Shown here one piece after another: positions 1 through 11,749 of a stretch of DNA of 64,000 nucleotides. Numbering within the stretch: position 1 is the first letter of the stretch; every line of letters starts with the position of its first letter. Both the position numbers and the translations under genes were made by a program. The notes below the pieces were generated by a model. The model was given only the letters and a program-made list of their open reading frames with translations. It was not told the DNA's origin and made no database searches. The DNA is from Helicostylum pulchrum (lineage: Eukaryota > Mucoromycota > Mucoromycetes > Mucorales > Mucoraceae), in assembly GCA_025677825.1 (NCBI GenBank), contig JAIXMO010000022.1, forward strand, positions 124,001-188,000, read 5' to 3'.

Positions 1-31
1 TACCCTTTTTTTCACGTATATTAATTTATAG

Positions 32-2162
32 ACAAACACGACAAACCAAAGTAATAAAAGAATTATTACTATTAAGTCTTCCGTAATTGGTGTTGGTTGG
101 AAGTCCCAATACGTACCCGTTTTGAAAAAATTAATATCGGATGTACATTATCTGGTTATCCATACATATCGTTTTAATAGATATGTATTCATTCAGGAAC
201 TTGAATGTGATAATACATTTGATATGGAAGAATATGTTGTCCAAGGGTTTTTTAGAGAAGTATTTTTGTCTTTAGTGGAAAAAAGGAGTCAAGGTGGCGG
301 TAAGCTGTCGACCAAAACAACAGCTTACAAATCATTAATTCAAAAATATAAAGAATCATATACGAAGCATTCCTCTCTCAAACCAAAAAAACTAAGTAAT
401 GCATATCAAATAGCGGCTTATGAAGCTACAAAACTTCAAACGGCGTATATCAATTCTTTAAGTTTACAATTTGGCAATAAGCTTAGAATGGTTATTAACA
501 AAGTAGTAAAATTTAAAGAACGCGTAGCACACCTTACCAATGAGTTAAAAAAGAAAAGCTGTGCAGATAAAGAAATCAAACTTTCCGTTAAAAGTGACAT
601 TATTGACCCTATTACTCAACTGAAACTTGCAATTTCATTAAAAGATATAAACCAGATTCCGAAGGATTTTTTAGATGAAAAAGCTATCAAGCATATTGGC
701 AACTTTCTCTCGTCTTACTCAAAGAGTTACAAATTTCAAAAGAATTCGATTTACTATGATGCAGTAGCAAACCCTGGAAAACACTTGAAAGCTTATTTTA
801 AACTAGCAGAAATTTGTGAATCTTACCAGTTTAAATCGTTTCGATGTTTCCCTTTAAGGCATACATTTATGCCATCTTATATGACTCTTGATACTATGAT
901 ACTAAACAACCAAATATGAAAAGACTCCAAAAGAAGCAAATTCGACAAATCACTTGTATGGGGAAAAGTTGTTGATTTGTCTAGCGAAGCTATCAAGGAT
1001 CAAGGGCCGGAAAAATCAATAAAGTTTAGAGGAACTATCATGACAGATGGAATAGGAATATCTATAGTGAAGCAAAACTTTGGCACTACAAAAGGTCAAA
1101 GTAGTCCTAAAATTAAAGTAGTAGAAGAAGATTTCGAGTACACGGAAAATATTCCCAATGAAGAACTAATTACCACAGAAGGAAAAGTCGTGCTCGTTGA
1201 TCCTGGTCGTCGAGACCTGTTATATTGTATGCATGAAGATAGTACAGCTAAGGAGAAAAAAGTGTACCGCTGTACGCAAAACCAAAAGATTAAAGAACTT
1301 AAATCAACCAAATTTAGAAAGCTTTGTCAACGATTTAAGCCAGCAAGTATTCAAGAGTGCGAAAACAAATTAAGTTAATACTCTTCGTCAACTGTTAACG
1401 CTGATACTTATGTCAAATATTTAAAAGTTAGGGCCCAAGTTCCTCCTATGCTGGAAGAGTATTAAGGCAATGAAGATGTTGAAAAAAGTAAGAGGCAAGT
1501 TAACTGAATTACTTTCAGAAAGATGAAACTTTCTGCTTATATCAATCAGATACAAGCAAACAAACAACTGTCAAAAAATCTTAGGAAAAAGTTCGGAAAT
1601 GATTGTATCCTTATTTTAGGAAATTGGTCTGCCGGTCATACGAAGTTTCAAGAACCAATTCGTGGTAAAGGAATGAGAAAAACGTTAAGTAATGAAGGGT
1701 TTCAAGTTTATCTACTTAACGAACACAAAACCTCGAGTATATGCCCATCTTGCGATCAACGATTTGAAACGTTTAAAGACTGCATTAATCCAAGACCGTA
1801 TCAACGTTCAAAGAACCCTACTGTGAAGTGTCATGGGCTGTTAAAGTAAAACTATATATTCTTATTGTATGAATCAGAAAGCTTATATATATAGCCTGCG
1901 TTAATGTTTTAGATGCAAAAATCAACAATGTTTAGTAGACTCCAAGGCACTTACAGAAGAAGACATAAGGTTTAGATTATGGAATAGAGACTTGGCTGCC
2001 GTCTTGAATTTCAGAATAATTTTAATTAGTTTAAGGGAATCATCGCAAAGGCCTGAAGTTTTTTCGAGAGGAGAGAAGAGAAAAAATTTAAATCAAGTCA
2101 TAGTTGGAAAAACCACGACTCCACTAACTTTCCGCCTCAGTTTTCGCTTTGGTAAATATTAG
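32..2162 (+). pseudogene. Degenerate Fanzor (eukaryotic TnpB-like RNA-guided nuclease) gene
   Basis: One reading frame runs from about position 32 to 1845, broken only by four in-frame stops: TGA 917-919, TAA 1376-1378, TAA 1463-1465 and TGA 1505-1507. A GT-AG intron at 1846-1912 follows, then an exon ending at TAG 2160-2162. Joining the exons rebuilds a zinc ribbon: the CPSC pair near 1741-1752, then CHGLLK before the intron and C-K-N-Q-Q-C after it. RuvC-like motifs remain: VDPGRRDLL (Asp codon 1199-1201), GNWSAG, LNEHKTSSICPSC (Glu codon 1721-1723) and WNRDLAAVLNF. This order (RuvC-I Asp, zinc ribbon before the last Asp) is typical of TnpB/Fanzor nucleases, which cut DNA using a guide RNA; many Fanzors are carried by transposons. 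The start is unclear: the frame opens after a TAG at 29-31 that could also be a splice acceptor. With four stops no full nuclease can be made. I saw no convincing terminal repeats. Confidence 0.82.
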
Positions 2163-2396
2163 ATAGGTAAGAAGTTAGTAAATTGTACCACCTACTTCAT
2201 TAGGTACTAACATTTTTCAACAGGGTCTCTAATTCAAAGGAATTTTTTACCGCATCAATCAGAAGTGTATATAAAATCGTCGGTGTCTTTTTAAATTGAA
2301 CTCTACGCTCGATTTCAACATTCTCCGCCAAAAAAATATACACATATAAATCAATTATTAACCCTTCATACCTTTTTTTTTTACTTCTTCTTTACA

Positions 2397-3208
2397 ATGA
2401 AATCAATTGTGTTTTTAATATCAACAGCTGTTGCCTGTACTTGGGCTTCTAGTTTAGTCAGTATACCCTTTACTGCTGTCGAACGTGTCGGAAATGGCAT
2501 CTCTAGCTCAGGGAGTAAAAAGTTGGCCGATTTAGTAGACGTACCTTTAAAGAATATTGATTTAGCTTACTTGATTGATATCGAAATCGGTAACGTCGTT
2601 TATATAAATTTATTTTAAAACTATCCATTTACATATACGTATAATCTTTAGGTTCCCCTCCACAACCATTTACCTTGTTATTAGATACAGGATCTTCCAG
2701 TACCTGGGTACCAATCTACGGTTGTGGCCGCTACTGTGGTTACCCTATGAATTCCTTAACACCTTCTAACTCATCTACATTCAGTACCAATAACATGCTA
2801 TTCAGTATTCGGTACGGCGAAGGCTTTTCAAGAGGATATTATGCACAAGATACTATTAGAGTTAATAATGTATCTGTACCTTTGGTGGTAGGTGTTTTTT
2901 TTTTGTTACTTATTGCTCTCTTATTTACTCTTTATGTTTTAAAGAATTTCGCAGTATCTGATTACAACGATGGTGAATTAACTGCTGATGGTGCAGACGG
3001 TATCTTGGGTATCGGTCCGGATAAACTCAGTGTTTACAATAACCCAGATAAAAAAGTCATTCCAACTTTAGTCACTACCATGTTTGAACAAAAGATCATT
3101 GATCACAATGTGTTTTCAGTTTACTTCCAGCCACTTGCTAAAGTATCCGGTGACTTAAGAGAACAAAAACGTATTAACGGTGAAATCGTTTTTGGTGGAG
3201 GTAACGCG

Positions 3209-3240
<32 letters not shown>

Positions 3241-3900
3241 TTATTAAACAAACGTATTGACTTTTTTTGTTCTTGTAGTCCATGACCGACATATCACTTC
3301 TAACGTCAGTTATGTTCCTACCACCTCTAAAAGAGATTTCGAAGTAAGTTGACTAATGCACATATGTTTTTTGACACCGTTATTAACCAAAAAGAGCTAT
3401 AGGACTACTGGGCTGTGGATATCCAAACCATCTCTGTAGGAAACTATACCAGAAAATACGAAAGTGGTATCTCTGCCATGATAGATACAGGATCTACGCT
3501 CGTATTCTTACCTCGAGACATTATTAACCATGTGTTCCGAGGCGTCAAAGGTTTACGTAGAGACTTTTCTGGACAATATATCGTACCTTGTAAATCAAAA
3601 ACATTACCTGATATTGTTCTTTCCATGAACAATAATACTTATACAATGACACCAGAACATTATGTCATTACATCTGGAGCTGTAAAGTTTTTTTATTATG
3701 TTTTATTTTTTGACGTGTTTATATTTATATTTTTTTTTTTTTGCTTCTTGTAGCTTGCTTATTCTTCTGAATCCTGTTATACTTATCTTCAAGAAAGTCC
3801 TCCATTCGTCGATGCTATTCTTGGTTATGGGTTCCTTCAGCAGTATGTTTCAGTGTACGATAATGAGAATAGTCGTATTGGGTTCGCAGACAGAGCATAA
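2397..3900 (+). CDS. Secreted pepsin-like aspartic protease (family A1)
   Basis: Six exons (2397-2589, 2652-2887, 2945-3200, 3279-3343, 3403-3681, 3754-3900) join in frame to a 391-residue protein. It has a hydrophobic signal peptide (about residues 1-18) and a short propeptide. The two catalytic motifs of pepsins are present: LLLDTGSSSTW with Asp76 and MIDTGSTLVFLP with Asp278. The flap motif IRYGEG and the segment ADGADGILGIG are also typical, and a Cys pair near residues 86/90 fits the usual N-lobe disulfide. The family cleaves proteins at acidic pH in the secretory pathway, vacuole or medium. Intron 2 (2888-2944, 57 nt) is a multiple of three with no stop, so retention would add residues without a frameshift. 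Intron 3 holds a CT microsatellite. It could be an extracellular rhizopuspepsin-type or a vacuolar enzyme. No GPI signal is seen at the C-terminus (ends GFADRA). Confidence 0.93.
3212..3241 (+). repeat. (CT)n microsatellite inside protease intron 3
   Basis: A run of about 14 CT units lies in the third intron of the aspartic protease gene, downstream of its donor at 3201. It extends the polypyrimidine content of the intron. A reading frame that runs through it (serine-leucine repeats) is an artefact of intron retention. Confidence 0.85.
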
Positions 3901-4823
3901 CCAATCCAGTTTAATTTAATAAAAAAATGACATTTAACTTCAAGCTTTTTTATTGTATTCACTTATAAATAAACGAAATAAAACGTCGTACTCACATTGC
4001 TAACTACTTCTTTTTAAAATCAAATCCGATAATTCAGGATTCTCGAATATGTTAATATAAATAACTTTGATAATACCGACCACGATAATTTGACTTGAAA
4101 CCGACGTGATGGTTGTATAGAAAATTCCGAAATAAGAATAATTTGACTATGTTATAAAATAAATTCCGGCCTCTGATTATACAGTCTATTTCTTCAGATA
4201 CCGAACCAATAGAAATCATGTTAGTTAATCGCTTGGCAGTTTAATAAGCTAGCCTTTTTTATTTGATGGATCGCCTTGATCGCTCATATACACACAGCCA
4301 CTTTAATTCCGTGACTCTTTAAAAGACCTTCTCGAGTTTGGTAATCACTGACATAAATCGAGAGAGTAGTTTTAATAACTTCTCGTCACTGAGCCATTAC
4401 GTTTGATTATTTCTCATTATTAAGTTGCTTACACATCTTTTTCGTATAAAGATTACACATAAATTATTATTACTTGGTATTAAAGAAGAAATATTTTTTT
4501 TAAAACTCAAAAAAATCATTACATCATAATCTAGGTTGCACTTCTAGACACCATTTCCAGGAATCAAAACTTTCAACCTGTTGATACTTGATCGCCTCCA
4601 TTTTAACTTCCAGAAGACCGATTGATCAATAGAATCCAGTATGCTTCCACCAATATTTAACTCCTTTTTAAAAGAAAAAAGTCACTCCCATATTCAGTGG
4701 GTGGGTTGACATGACGTATAATTTAAAGTCATTCTTAGTGCCTTTTTTTTTCAATAAATGCAAATAAAAATTATCCCATTCCTTAATATTTTTTTTTCTT
4801 TTTTTTTTTTTATTATAAACAAA
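3901..4823. other. Intergenic, protease 3' end to LETM1 start
   Basis: AT-rich DNA with AATAAA-like poly(A) signals just after the protease stop (near 3920 and 3969). T-runs at 4741-4811 sit just before the LETM1 ATG and presumably form its 5' UTR or core promoter. I see no gene here. Confidence 0.6.
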
Positions 4824-6633
4824 ATGCTTCGAACTCTTAAATTTAATCAAACCGTCACCCGTACTTGTCATTTGGCTTTTAAACATCACGTGCCTACTCG
4901 CCGTACACTGATTTCCACTCAACGACCATTATTTGTTTTACGAGCCGAACAAGGAGGAGGACATAAACAAGCCAAAGATTTATTAAGATCAATTGAAGAA
5001 AAGCAATCCATCGATAAAAAGAAACTTGAGCCTACTAAACCTGTTACCAAGACTTTATGGGAGAAAGTAAAAGAAGAAGCTGTTCATTATTGGCACGGTA
5101 CCAAGTTGTTAGGTTTAGAAGTACGTATCTCGTCTCGTCTGGCTTATAAATTATTGCAAGGCACCAAATTAACAAGACGTGAAAATCGACAGGTAAATAC
5201 ATACAAATATATGCATATATACGGATATATATATAAATATTAATCTCTTCTATATGGTTGTGTAGCTTCGACGTACTACTTCAGATATTGTTCGCGTGGT
5301 ACCATTTGCAGTATTCCTTATTGTTCCATTTATGGAACTGTTACTACCTGTCGCATTAAAGTTATTCCCCAATATGCTTCCAAGCACATTCGAAAACAAA
5401 AAATTGGAAGAAGAGAAGCGTCGTAAATTAGTAAAGGTTAGATTAGACATGGCCAGATTCCTACAAGAGACTATAGCCGAATCCGGAGCCATATCCGATA
5501 AATCAGATAACATCTCTACTGAGACTGCCCAAGACTTTGCAAATTTCTTTCGTAAAGTACGCATGACAGGCGAACAACCCTCTACCAAAGATTTATTAAG
5601 CATCGCCAGTAAATTTGAAGACGAGTTAACTTTAGATAATTTATCAAGACCTCAATTGGTTAGTATGTGTCGCTATATGAATATGAACGCCTTTGGTACA
5701 GACAACTTTCTTCGATTCCAACTTCGTAACCAAATGCGACATATTAAAATGGACGATAGAGTGATTTTAAGCGAAGGAATTGATAATCTGACTATCATCG
5801 AATTAAGTCATGCTTGTATTGCTCGTGGTATCCGTACGCTAGGAAATTCTCCTTCCAGACTTCGCGAGGAGTTGAAACAATGGCTCGATCTTCATTTAGA
5901 GCACCAATTACCTTCCACCCTATTAATTTTATCCCGTGCCTTTAGTTACACCGATAACAACATGACGCCTGAAGACGCTTTGAGAGCCACCTTCAATAGT
6001 TTACCGGATAATTTGGTCAACGAAGCCGAATTACAGGTCTTGGAAACTATCGGGGCTAGTACCTACAAGCAAAAATTAGATGTGCTTGAACAACAACAAG
6101 AGTTGATTGAAGATGAGTCGGAACAAGAAGAAAAAGAAGAAAAGGCTCGTCAAGCTGAAGAAGAACAAAAGTCGTTTACAAAAAAGATTTCAGCACGAGA
6201 TATTTCATTAAATGTAAGTTTTTTTTTCTTGTGTGTACGCAAGTGTATTCATATATATATTTTTTACGTAGGAGAAAGATAATGAAAAAGATGAGGATGT
6301 TTCACTGTCGAACGAACAACGAGGCGATCTTCAAGACGCCTTATCTAACTTGCGTGACAAGGTAGATAATTTGGAACAACGTGCTCAGCTAAATGAAATA
6401 AAGTTCCATTATGAGGATTACAAGGATGTAAGTGACAACATATAATCCAGTTGAGCTTATAACTAATTTTTTTTTTTTTTTAGGTTATAGAGGAACTAAA
6501 GGCCGCTACACATAATGAATCCAATGCTAATACCCTTCGTCTTGGCCATAGATTAGAAAAGATGTTGGAAGATATTGAAAAAGAATTGGAACAATTAGAG
6601 AATAATAGTAATACTGATAAAACAGCCACTTAA
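4824..6633 (+). CDS. LETM1/Mdm38-like mitochondrial inner-membrane protein
   Basis: Four exons (4824-5192, 5266-6213, 6272-6427, 6484-6633) give 540 residues. The chosen start MLRTLKFNQTVTRT gives a basic, acid-poor N-terminus typical of a mitochondrial presequence. One hydrophobic helix (VVPFAVFLIVPFMELLLPVA, about residues 134-153) is followed by the ribosome-binding LETM domain, including the recognisable LPSTFENKKLEEEKRRKLVK and QLRNQMRHIKMDDR stretches. The C-terminal third is rich in Glu and Lys and predicted coiled coil. In yeast Mdm38 and human LETM1 this protein sits in the inner membrane, supports K+/H+ (or Ca2+/H+) exchange and helps mitochondrial translation. No EF-hand is obvious here, as in fungal Mdm38. 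The gene looks complete, with AATAAA-like signals just downstream. Confidence 0.95.
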
Positions 6634-6904
6634 ATAAATATAAAAGAGAACGTCTTGCTTAACAATTTCGTTTTATTCGCATAAAAAGGAAACTTGTTTG
6701 AACCAAGCTGGGACAACAAATATAAGTACGCCATGATTAGTAAATAAATCACATGAGTAAATAAAAGTGACTCCTATTTTATCATCCTTTTTTATCACTT
6801 CCTTTGAAAGCCCTTTTTTTTTGTTTCTTTCTTTTTATGTTTATACAAACTGATACGGTTCTTCATAGAGTAATGATCATCTGTAAAGGTAAGTGGAACG
6901 TAAC

Positions 6905-8550
6905 ATGGAGCACTTATTTAAACGACCGTGTAAATTGACCGCGTATCAAGAATTTCTCCCCAAAAAAAAAAGAAGTCTTCAAGCACAAACGAAAAATTAA
7001 CGGAAGCTAGTGCTTCTAAAAAAACCGTGTTTGCAACTCTACAGTCATTAATGAACATGATTATAACTCTCTCCGAAAGACAATATATATTGGTAATTCG
7101 ACAACGACGCTAGGAGAGTCGGTTATCAAATATTACGATAACTTGGTGATTATTTCACCTCAAGATAAATACTTTGCATAGTAAGTATCATCCAAGACTT
7201 GAATTCATATATCGCAATAACATATTTATCTTCTTTTAGCCTCTCCCAAAACTTTATAGTTGATATTTCAAATGAGTCACAAAAATCACAGTTACAGTAT
7301 TTTGGTGATGAAATATCTACTTTAGTAAAAGAGAAGTATGTCTACTGTGTCATTGATTTGACAATGTATGTTTACTTGATCTGTCATTGATTTGATGGAA
7401 AAGGTTAAGCTTACTTTATGCTTGTCTTATATATAGGGTGATTCCATATATAGACAAAATGTTTATACCAGAAACCCTCTTCCATATATTAATCAAAATA
7501 TTACCGAAATCACCGATTTGTTGAAAAAAGTAAGATTACAATAGGTTACTAAATTAACATCTGGATTACTAACTGTACTATATATATAAAGAAAGTAGAT
7601 GACTATAGCTTGAAAAAAGCCGAAAATTTTCTGAATTCCTATATTGCTGACAGTACCAGGTCAAAATACGTAACAAAAAATTTATGAACATGCAAGTAAA
7701 GTTTTTTTTTCTGTAAACAATGTATAATAAACATGCTCTTCTTTGTAGTATCTCGCTTCACCTTAATCGTCCTCATCTTTTTAATAAGCTCTCAAGAAAA
7801 GGGTATTCGGAATTTGACTATCAAATCAAGTTCTAGGGTGTTATTTTCGAGTCTTACTTTTTCAGCGACGAATATATATTGCACTGGTATATATCACTAT
7901 TTTTTTTTATCATATCGAAGTACTAACAATTTATGTAGGGGTGACACCATTTCAAAGCCTTGTAAAGATAATAATTTGCGTTTCAAGGCAGATATTTGTA
8001 TAGTTGTTATGTCACATAATGAATATATTGTAGATGGTACTACAGCTGAAGTAGCCAAGAAGGCCACCCCAAAAAAGCTCTTCACGGATAAGTTGAAGTC
8101 TGTGCTTGGCACTAAATGCCATTTGAACAATTTTCTCCAGACCATTCCGTTCATTCCGGCTAAAGAGATAAAAAATGTGGTATTTCCTATTGTACAGATT
8201 ATGGGGTTCAATGTACATGTATATACTTTAAGATTGGCCAACAGAGGTGTGTACATATTACAAGATGAAACTTCATTTTCCTTCCCTACCAGTTATACAT
8301 CATTAAAACTTGGTCTAGAAAAAGTAATTGACGGTTTATCTGGTATTGAAGTAAGTTCCAATCATTAAATCTCTCGATTTGTGTAATGGCATTTTTTATT
8401 TTATAGTCCTTACTTGTTGAGCTCAAACGCTTATATCAATCATACCAAATGGACGATTCCGATGCAATGTCCAGAATACTTCATGGCAACAGTGACAAGA
8501 AGAAAACCCCCATCAACACTGTGTTTAAAGGGGGAAAAAGTTGCACGGTA
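6905..8550 (+). pseudogene. Broken multi-exon gene of an unrecognised lineage-specific family
   Basis: Reading begins at ATG 6905 (MEHLFKRPCKLTAYQEFLP) and breaks at the A10 run at 6963-6972. It continues in another frame (KLTEASASKKTVF, LQSLMNMIITLSE) to a TAG near 7111. Downstream, plausible introns restore frames: donor near 7180 with acceptor 7240, and donor near 7364 with acceptor 7438, giving FIVDISNESQKSQ and MVIPYIDKMFIPETLFHI. In-frame stops follow near 7522 and 7684. The best-preserved part, 7938-8348, encodes RFKADICIVVMSHNEY and VFPIVQIMGFNVHVYTLRL, spliced at 8349 to SLLVELKRLYQSYQ. I do not recognise the function. A pattern of Asp (ADI), Glu (HNEY) and a following Glu-x-x-Lys resembles a PD-(D/E)XK nuclease core, but this is weak. 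Retained splice sites show it was once a spliced gene. Confidence 0.6.
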
Positions 8551-8699
8551 TGTGTACCGATCAATATCCGGGTGGTGAGAATTCGTGTCTGTTCCGAGCA
8601 ATATACGAACATTTCTTTTTTTTTATTTTTGTGCCGGGTGGGGTATGAACGAATTTTCTCTTTTTACACGGTACTGGTACTGCCATTATTACCCATATT

Positions 8700-10103
8700 A
8701 CTATAATTACTACTATTACCATCATCTTCACTGTCTCCACCATTACTATATTTAGTAAATGTTCTTTTTCTCTTCTGTATGAACTATACTTTTACTATTA
8801 TCTCTCTATTCTACACCTTATGTTACTATCTTTATGCCTAATCCCATTTTTTATTTCTTGCGCACTTTAAAATAAATTAACAATAATTATGTATTACCTA
8901 ATTGATCCTCTGCGGTTGGCTGGCCATTCAAGCGATTCGAACGTAGTGCATGTCATGGCATTGATGGTATTACGATGATTTGTATCCAACAAATGTCACT
9001 TAAAACATTAAAGTATGACCAACCGTTTTGCTAACAACAACAACAACAACAAAGGAGCACAAAAAAAAGCCGGGTCTACACACCCTTATTATTCAGAACA
9101 CTTTCTATTGGCTTCTTCTGAAATTAATATTTAACGACAAAAGAACGTAAAAAAAAAAGGTAGACGGAAGAACGAGATTCAGGTCTACAAATATTCTTTC
9201 TTTGATTTTAGACCTGTTCAATATATATTTTGTAATTATCTGGGAAATTGATTATGCTTAGTAATGTCTCAGGCCATATTTTTTATAAGACTTATTTTAG
9301 GCACAATATAGAATTCCCTGTTGCTATCAGGCATGCTGCCCTTTCCAGCATAACGTGCGGATTAGGTCCGTCTTTTTTTTTTTTTTTTTGTGTTTATGTA
9401 GAGTACCCTAGAAAAATGTAAAATCATTGGAAATTATATGTAATACAAACTAACCGTCAACGCGTACTCCAAACACTGGGGTATCAAGCTCATCGCTACT
9501 ACCCGCAGCTCGTTTTAAACTTTCAAACCAACTTGGAAGTAAAAGAGACCCGGGGATGAAGAAACAAGCGATTTATTCAAAAAGGAATACTTGTATCAAA
9601 ATTTCCCCGCTAAAGAAAAAAAAAAAAGACCATGAATTTCTGGGTGGTAGTAAGTTTTACAGAAAAAAAAAAAAAGGTCTAGACACTATAGTATTTCCTT
9701 TTTTTTTTTTAAGGAGGAGTTAGATTTTAACGCAACTCCCGATTTAGGAACTGTAAACCTTTCCTCTTTGTCTTTTTAATTCGTTTAGAGTAAAGCAAAA
9801 CCGTAGTAATAGAACGCTGCTACAACAACAAAGAGAAAGAGGAAGAGATAAAGAGAATTTGTTTTAAGGAGATGTTTCTGCTACTGTACAGGAGAGAAAA
9901 GGATCTACTCAAGCATGGTAAAACCACAATAAGCGGGTCCAATTTATATCATAATTGGTTTTTTCCATTAATGATTAAACAACATAATAGTTTGTAACAC
10001 ACATGGAGCGGCTATTGTAAAATTAATTTTAATACTTTTAAAACTCTTTCTTATTTTCTGTTTAGCAATATTCTTCTTTTACTCTTTTTTCTTCGCTATT
10101 ATT
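8700..10103. other. Long intergenic region
   Basis: About 1.4 kb of AT-rich DNA with many A/T homopolymers (for example 9371-9388 and 9619-9630) and a short AAC repeat near 9034-9051. No protein-like frame, tRNA or clear repeat family is seen. The last 100 bases (T-rich, TTTAGCAATATTCTTC) are presumably the 5' UTR of the following gene. Confidence 0.5.
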
Positions 10104-11505
10104 ATGGTTACATTACAAAAGATTGTATGTCTCTTTTTTTTAAATAGTTGTATCATTATTATTTACTAATTTATTTTCTTATATATGTAGACTAGTCGAG
10201 TTACCGAAACAAAGTGGTCAAAATTGTATATATCAATGGCACTATGTCAATGTATCATTGTTATCGCATTACAAGGTTCCATTTGTTACTTGAATTCTTA
10301 TCAAGCAGACTTATTGCCTGAACCCACCACCGATAACGCTTTAACGGCAAGTTCTACTAAATATGATTGGATTCCTATAAGAGCTGCCGATAGATTGGGA
10401 AGAATCAAATGGGAAAATATCGCATTTATAGGCTTTCAAGTTTGGTTCATTGGCATGGTCTTTGATGCTGTAAAGTATTTTATATATATAAAAAAAAGCC
10501 CTACTACTACTTAAAAAAAATTAACTCCTTTAAAATAGACCGTTTATCAAAACACTGCAGAGATTTTAGCTTTAGCTATTTTGAACGTACTTTGCGCCAT
10601 TTTAGGTGCACTCCAAGTTGTAGATGGTGTCAAATGGTTGGATCGTCTTTTACAAACATCATACCCTACCGATGCATTAGCCATGGCAGAAAAAATTGAA
10701 ATTTCCTTATCTGTTGTACTCTTATCCTTTGCCATCGTCATGTCGTTTCTTAGTTATCAAATGTCCAAGCAATTCGGTTGGAATATTTATAAAAAGATTG
10801 GCGCTGATGTACAAATTCAAAGTAAGATCGTACGCACACATTTTATGCGCTCCTGTTACTAACTTGTTTTCTTCTTTAGAAATGTATCGTGTATTTCAAT
10901 TCTTTGTACTGGCTTTAAAGATTGATGTTTTTACGGGGTTCATGGTTTCCATCTTTTATTTAATGCAATTTGCTTTAAAGCGTGGTATTATGTGGGAAAC
11001 CATTATTCAAGTCATTGTCACTGTTTGCATCTTACCTATGCTTTATTTTGCTAGATCTGCCGTAAGTAAAACAACAAACAAAAAACCAAGTTATTCTTTT
11101 TTGATTTACAAGTTCTATTATTAGGGTAGCGCAGAGAGTAAAGCAAAAATGTGTGTTTTTCTCCTCTTTTTATGCCTTGTCTTATTCCACTTTGCATTAA
11201 TCTTTACACAAACATTACAGCCCAATAATAACTGGTACACATGGATCGTACTAAGTAAGTAATATCAACTTTTTTTTTTTTTTTTTTTTTTTTTTTAATC
11301 TTTATCAAGTACTAACGCAATCATTCTAGTTTGGATAGGTGTAGCCTTTGCTCTTGCAACTGCTGTCTTGGGCATCATTTGTATGAAGAACTTTGGTAAA
11401 GGTTTAAAACCATTCATTCAAAGAGGAAGTTTAAAACTCGATGTTGAAAGTAACAATTTAAAAAACGCTAAAGCTCATGAAAGCTGGGTAATCGATGAAG
11501 ATTAA
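10104..11505 (+). CDS. UPF0658 Golgi-apparatus membrane protein family
   Basis: Six exons (10104-10124, 10191-10469, 10539-10821, 10880-11061, 11125-11254, 11330-11505) join in frame to 356 residues. Seven or so hydrophobic helices are visible, including SMALCQCIIVIALQGSIC, ILALAILNVLCAILGALQVV, ISLSVVLLSFAIVMSFLS, FTGFMVSIFYLMQFALK and IQVIVTVCILPMLYFA. The FQFFVLALKIDVFTGF segment and helix layout match the UPF0658 family known from fission yeast (Golgi-located, function unknown). The first exon codes only MVTLQKI. The last intron carries a textbook branch point (TACTAACGC) just before its acceptor at 11329, preceded by a T22-type run. The C-terminal tail (KLDVESNNLKNAKAHESW) is soluble. 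Confidence is high for a multipass membrane protein and moderate for the family name. Confidence 0.82.
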
Positions 11506-11749
11506 GAAGAAACCCCTCTCCCCCCAATACCTTCATTTTACATATACATCTCATTTATATATTATATATCTTACTTTACCCGCAGGTCGGCCCTCAACCT
11601 TTTTTCTTTTTTTACATACACTCCTACAAAATCTAACTGATACATTTTAAAAAAGCCGTTTTTTTTCAATAACAAATAAAAAACGAAGAGCATACAAGTG
11701 GTGCGTGTAACAATAGGAAGATTTTTTTATATGTACATTTTCTTTATAT

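Noticed and set aside
32..2162. Reading the Fanzor locus as several small active genes
   Set aside because: All pieces lie in one frame and match consecutive parts of one nuclease, so they are one broken gene.
2675..3247. Single open frame spanning protease exons with a Ser-Leu repeat end
   Set aside because: It reads through intron 2 and into the CT microsatellite of intron 3. Splicing gives the normal pepsin sequence instead.
8930..8955. B-box-like sequence (GTTCGAATCGC on minus) suggesting a tRNA
   Set aside because: No matching A box, acceptor stem or anticodon arm on either strand.
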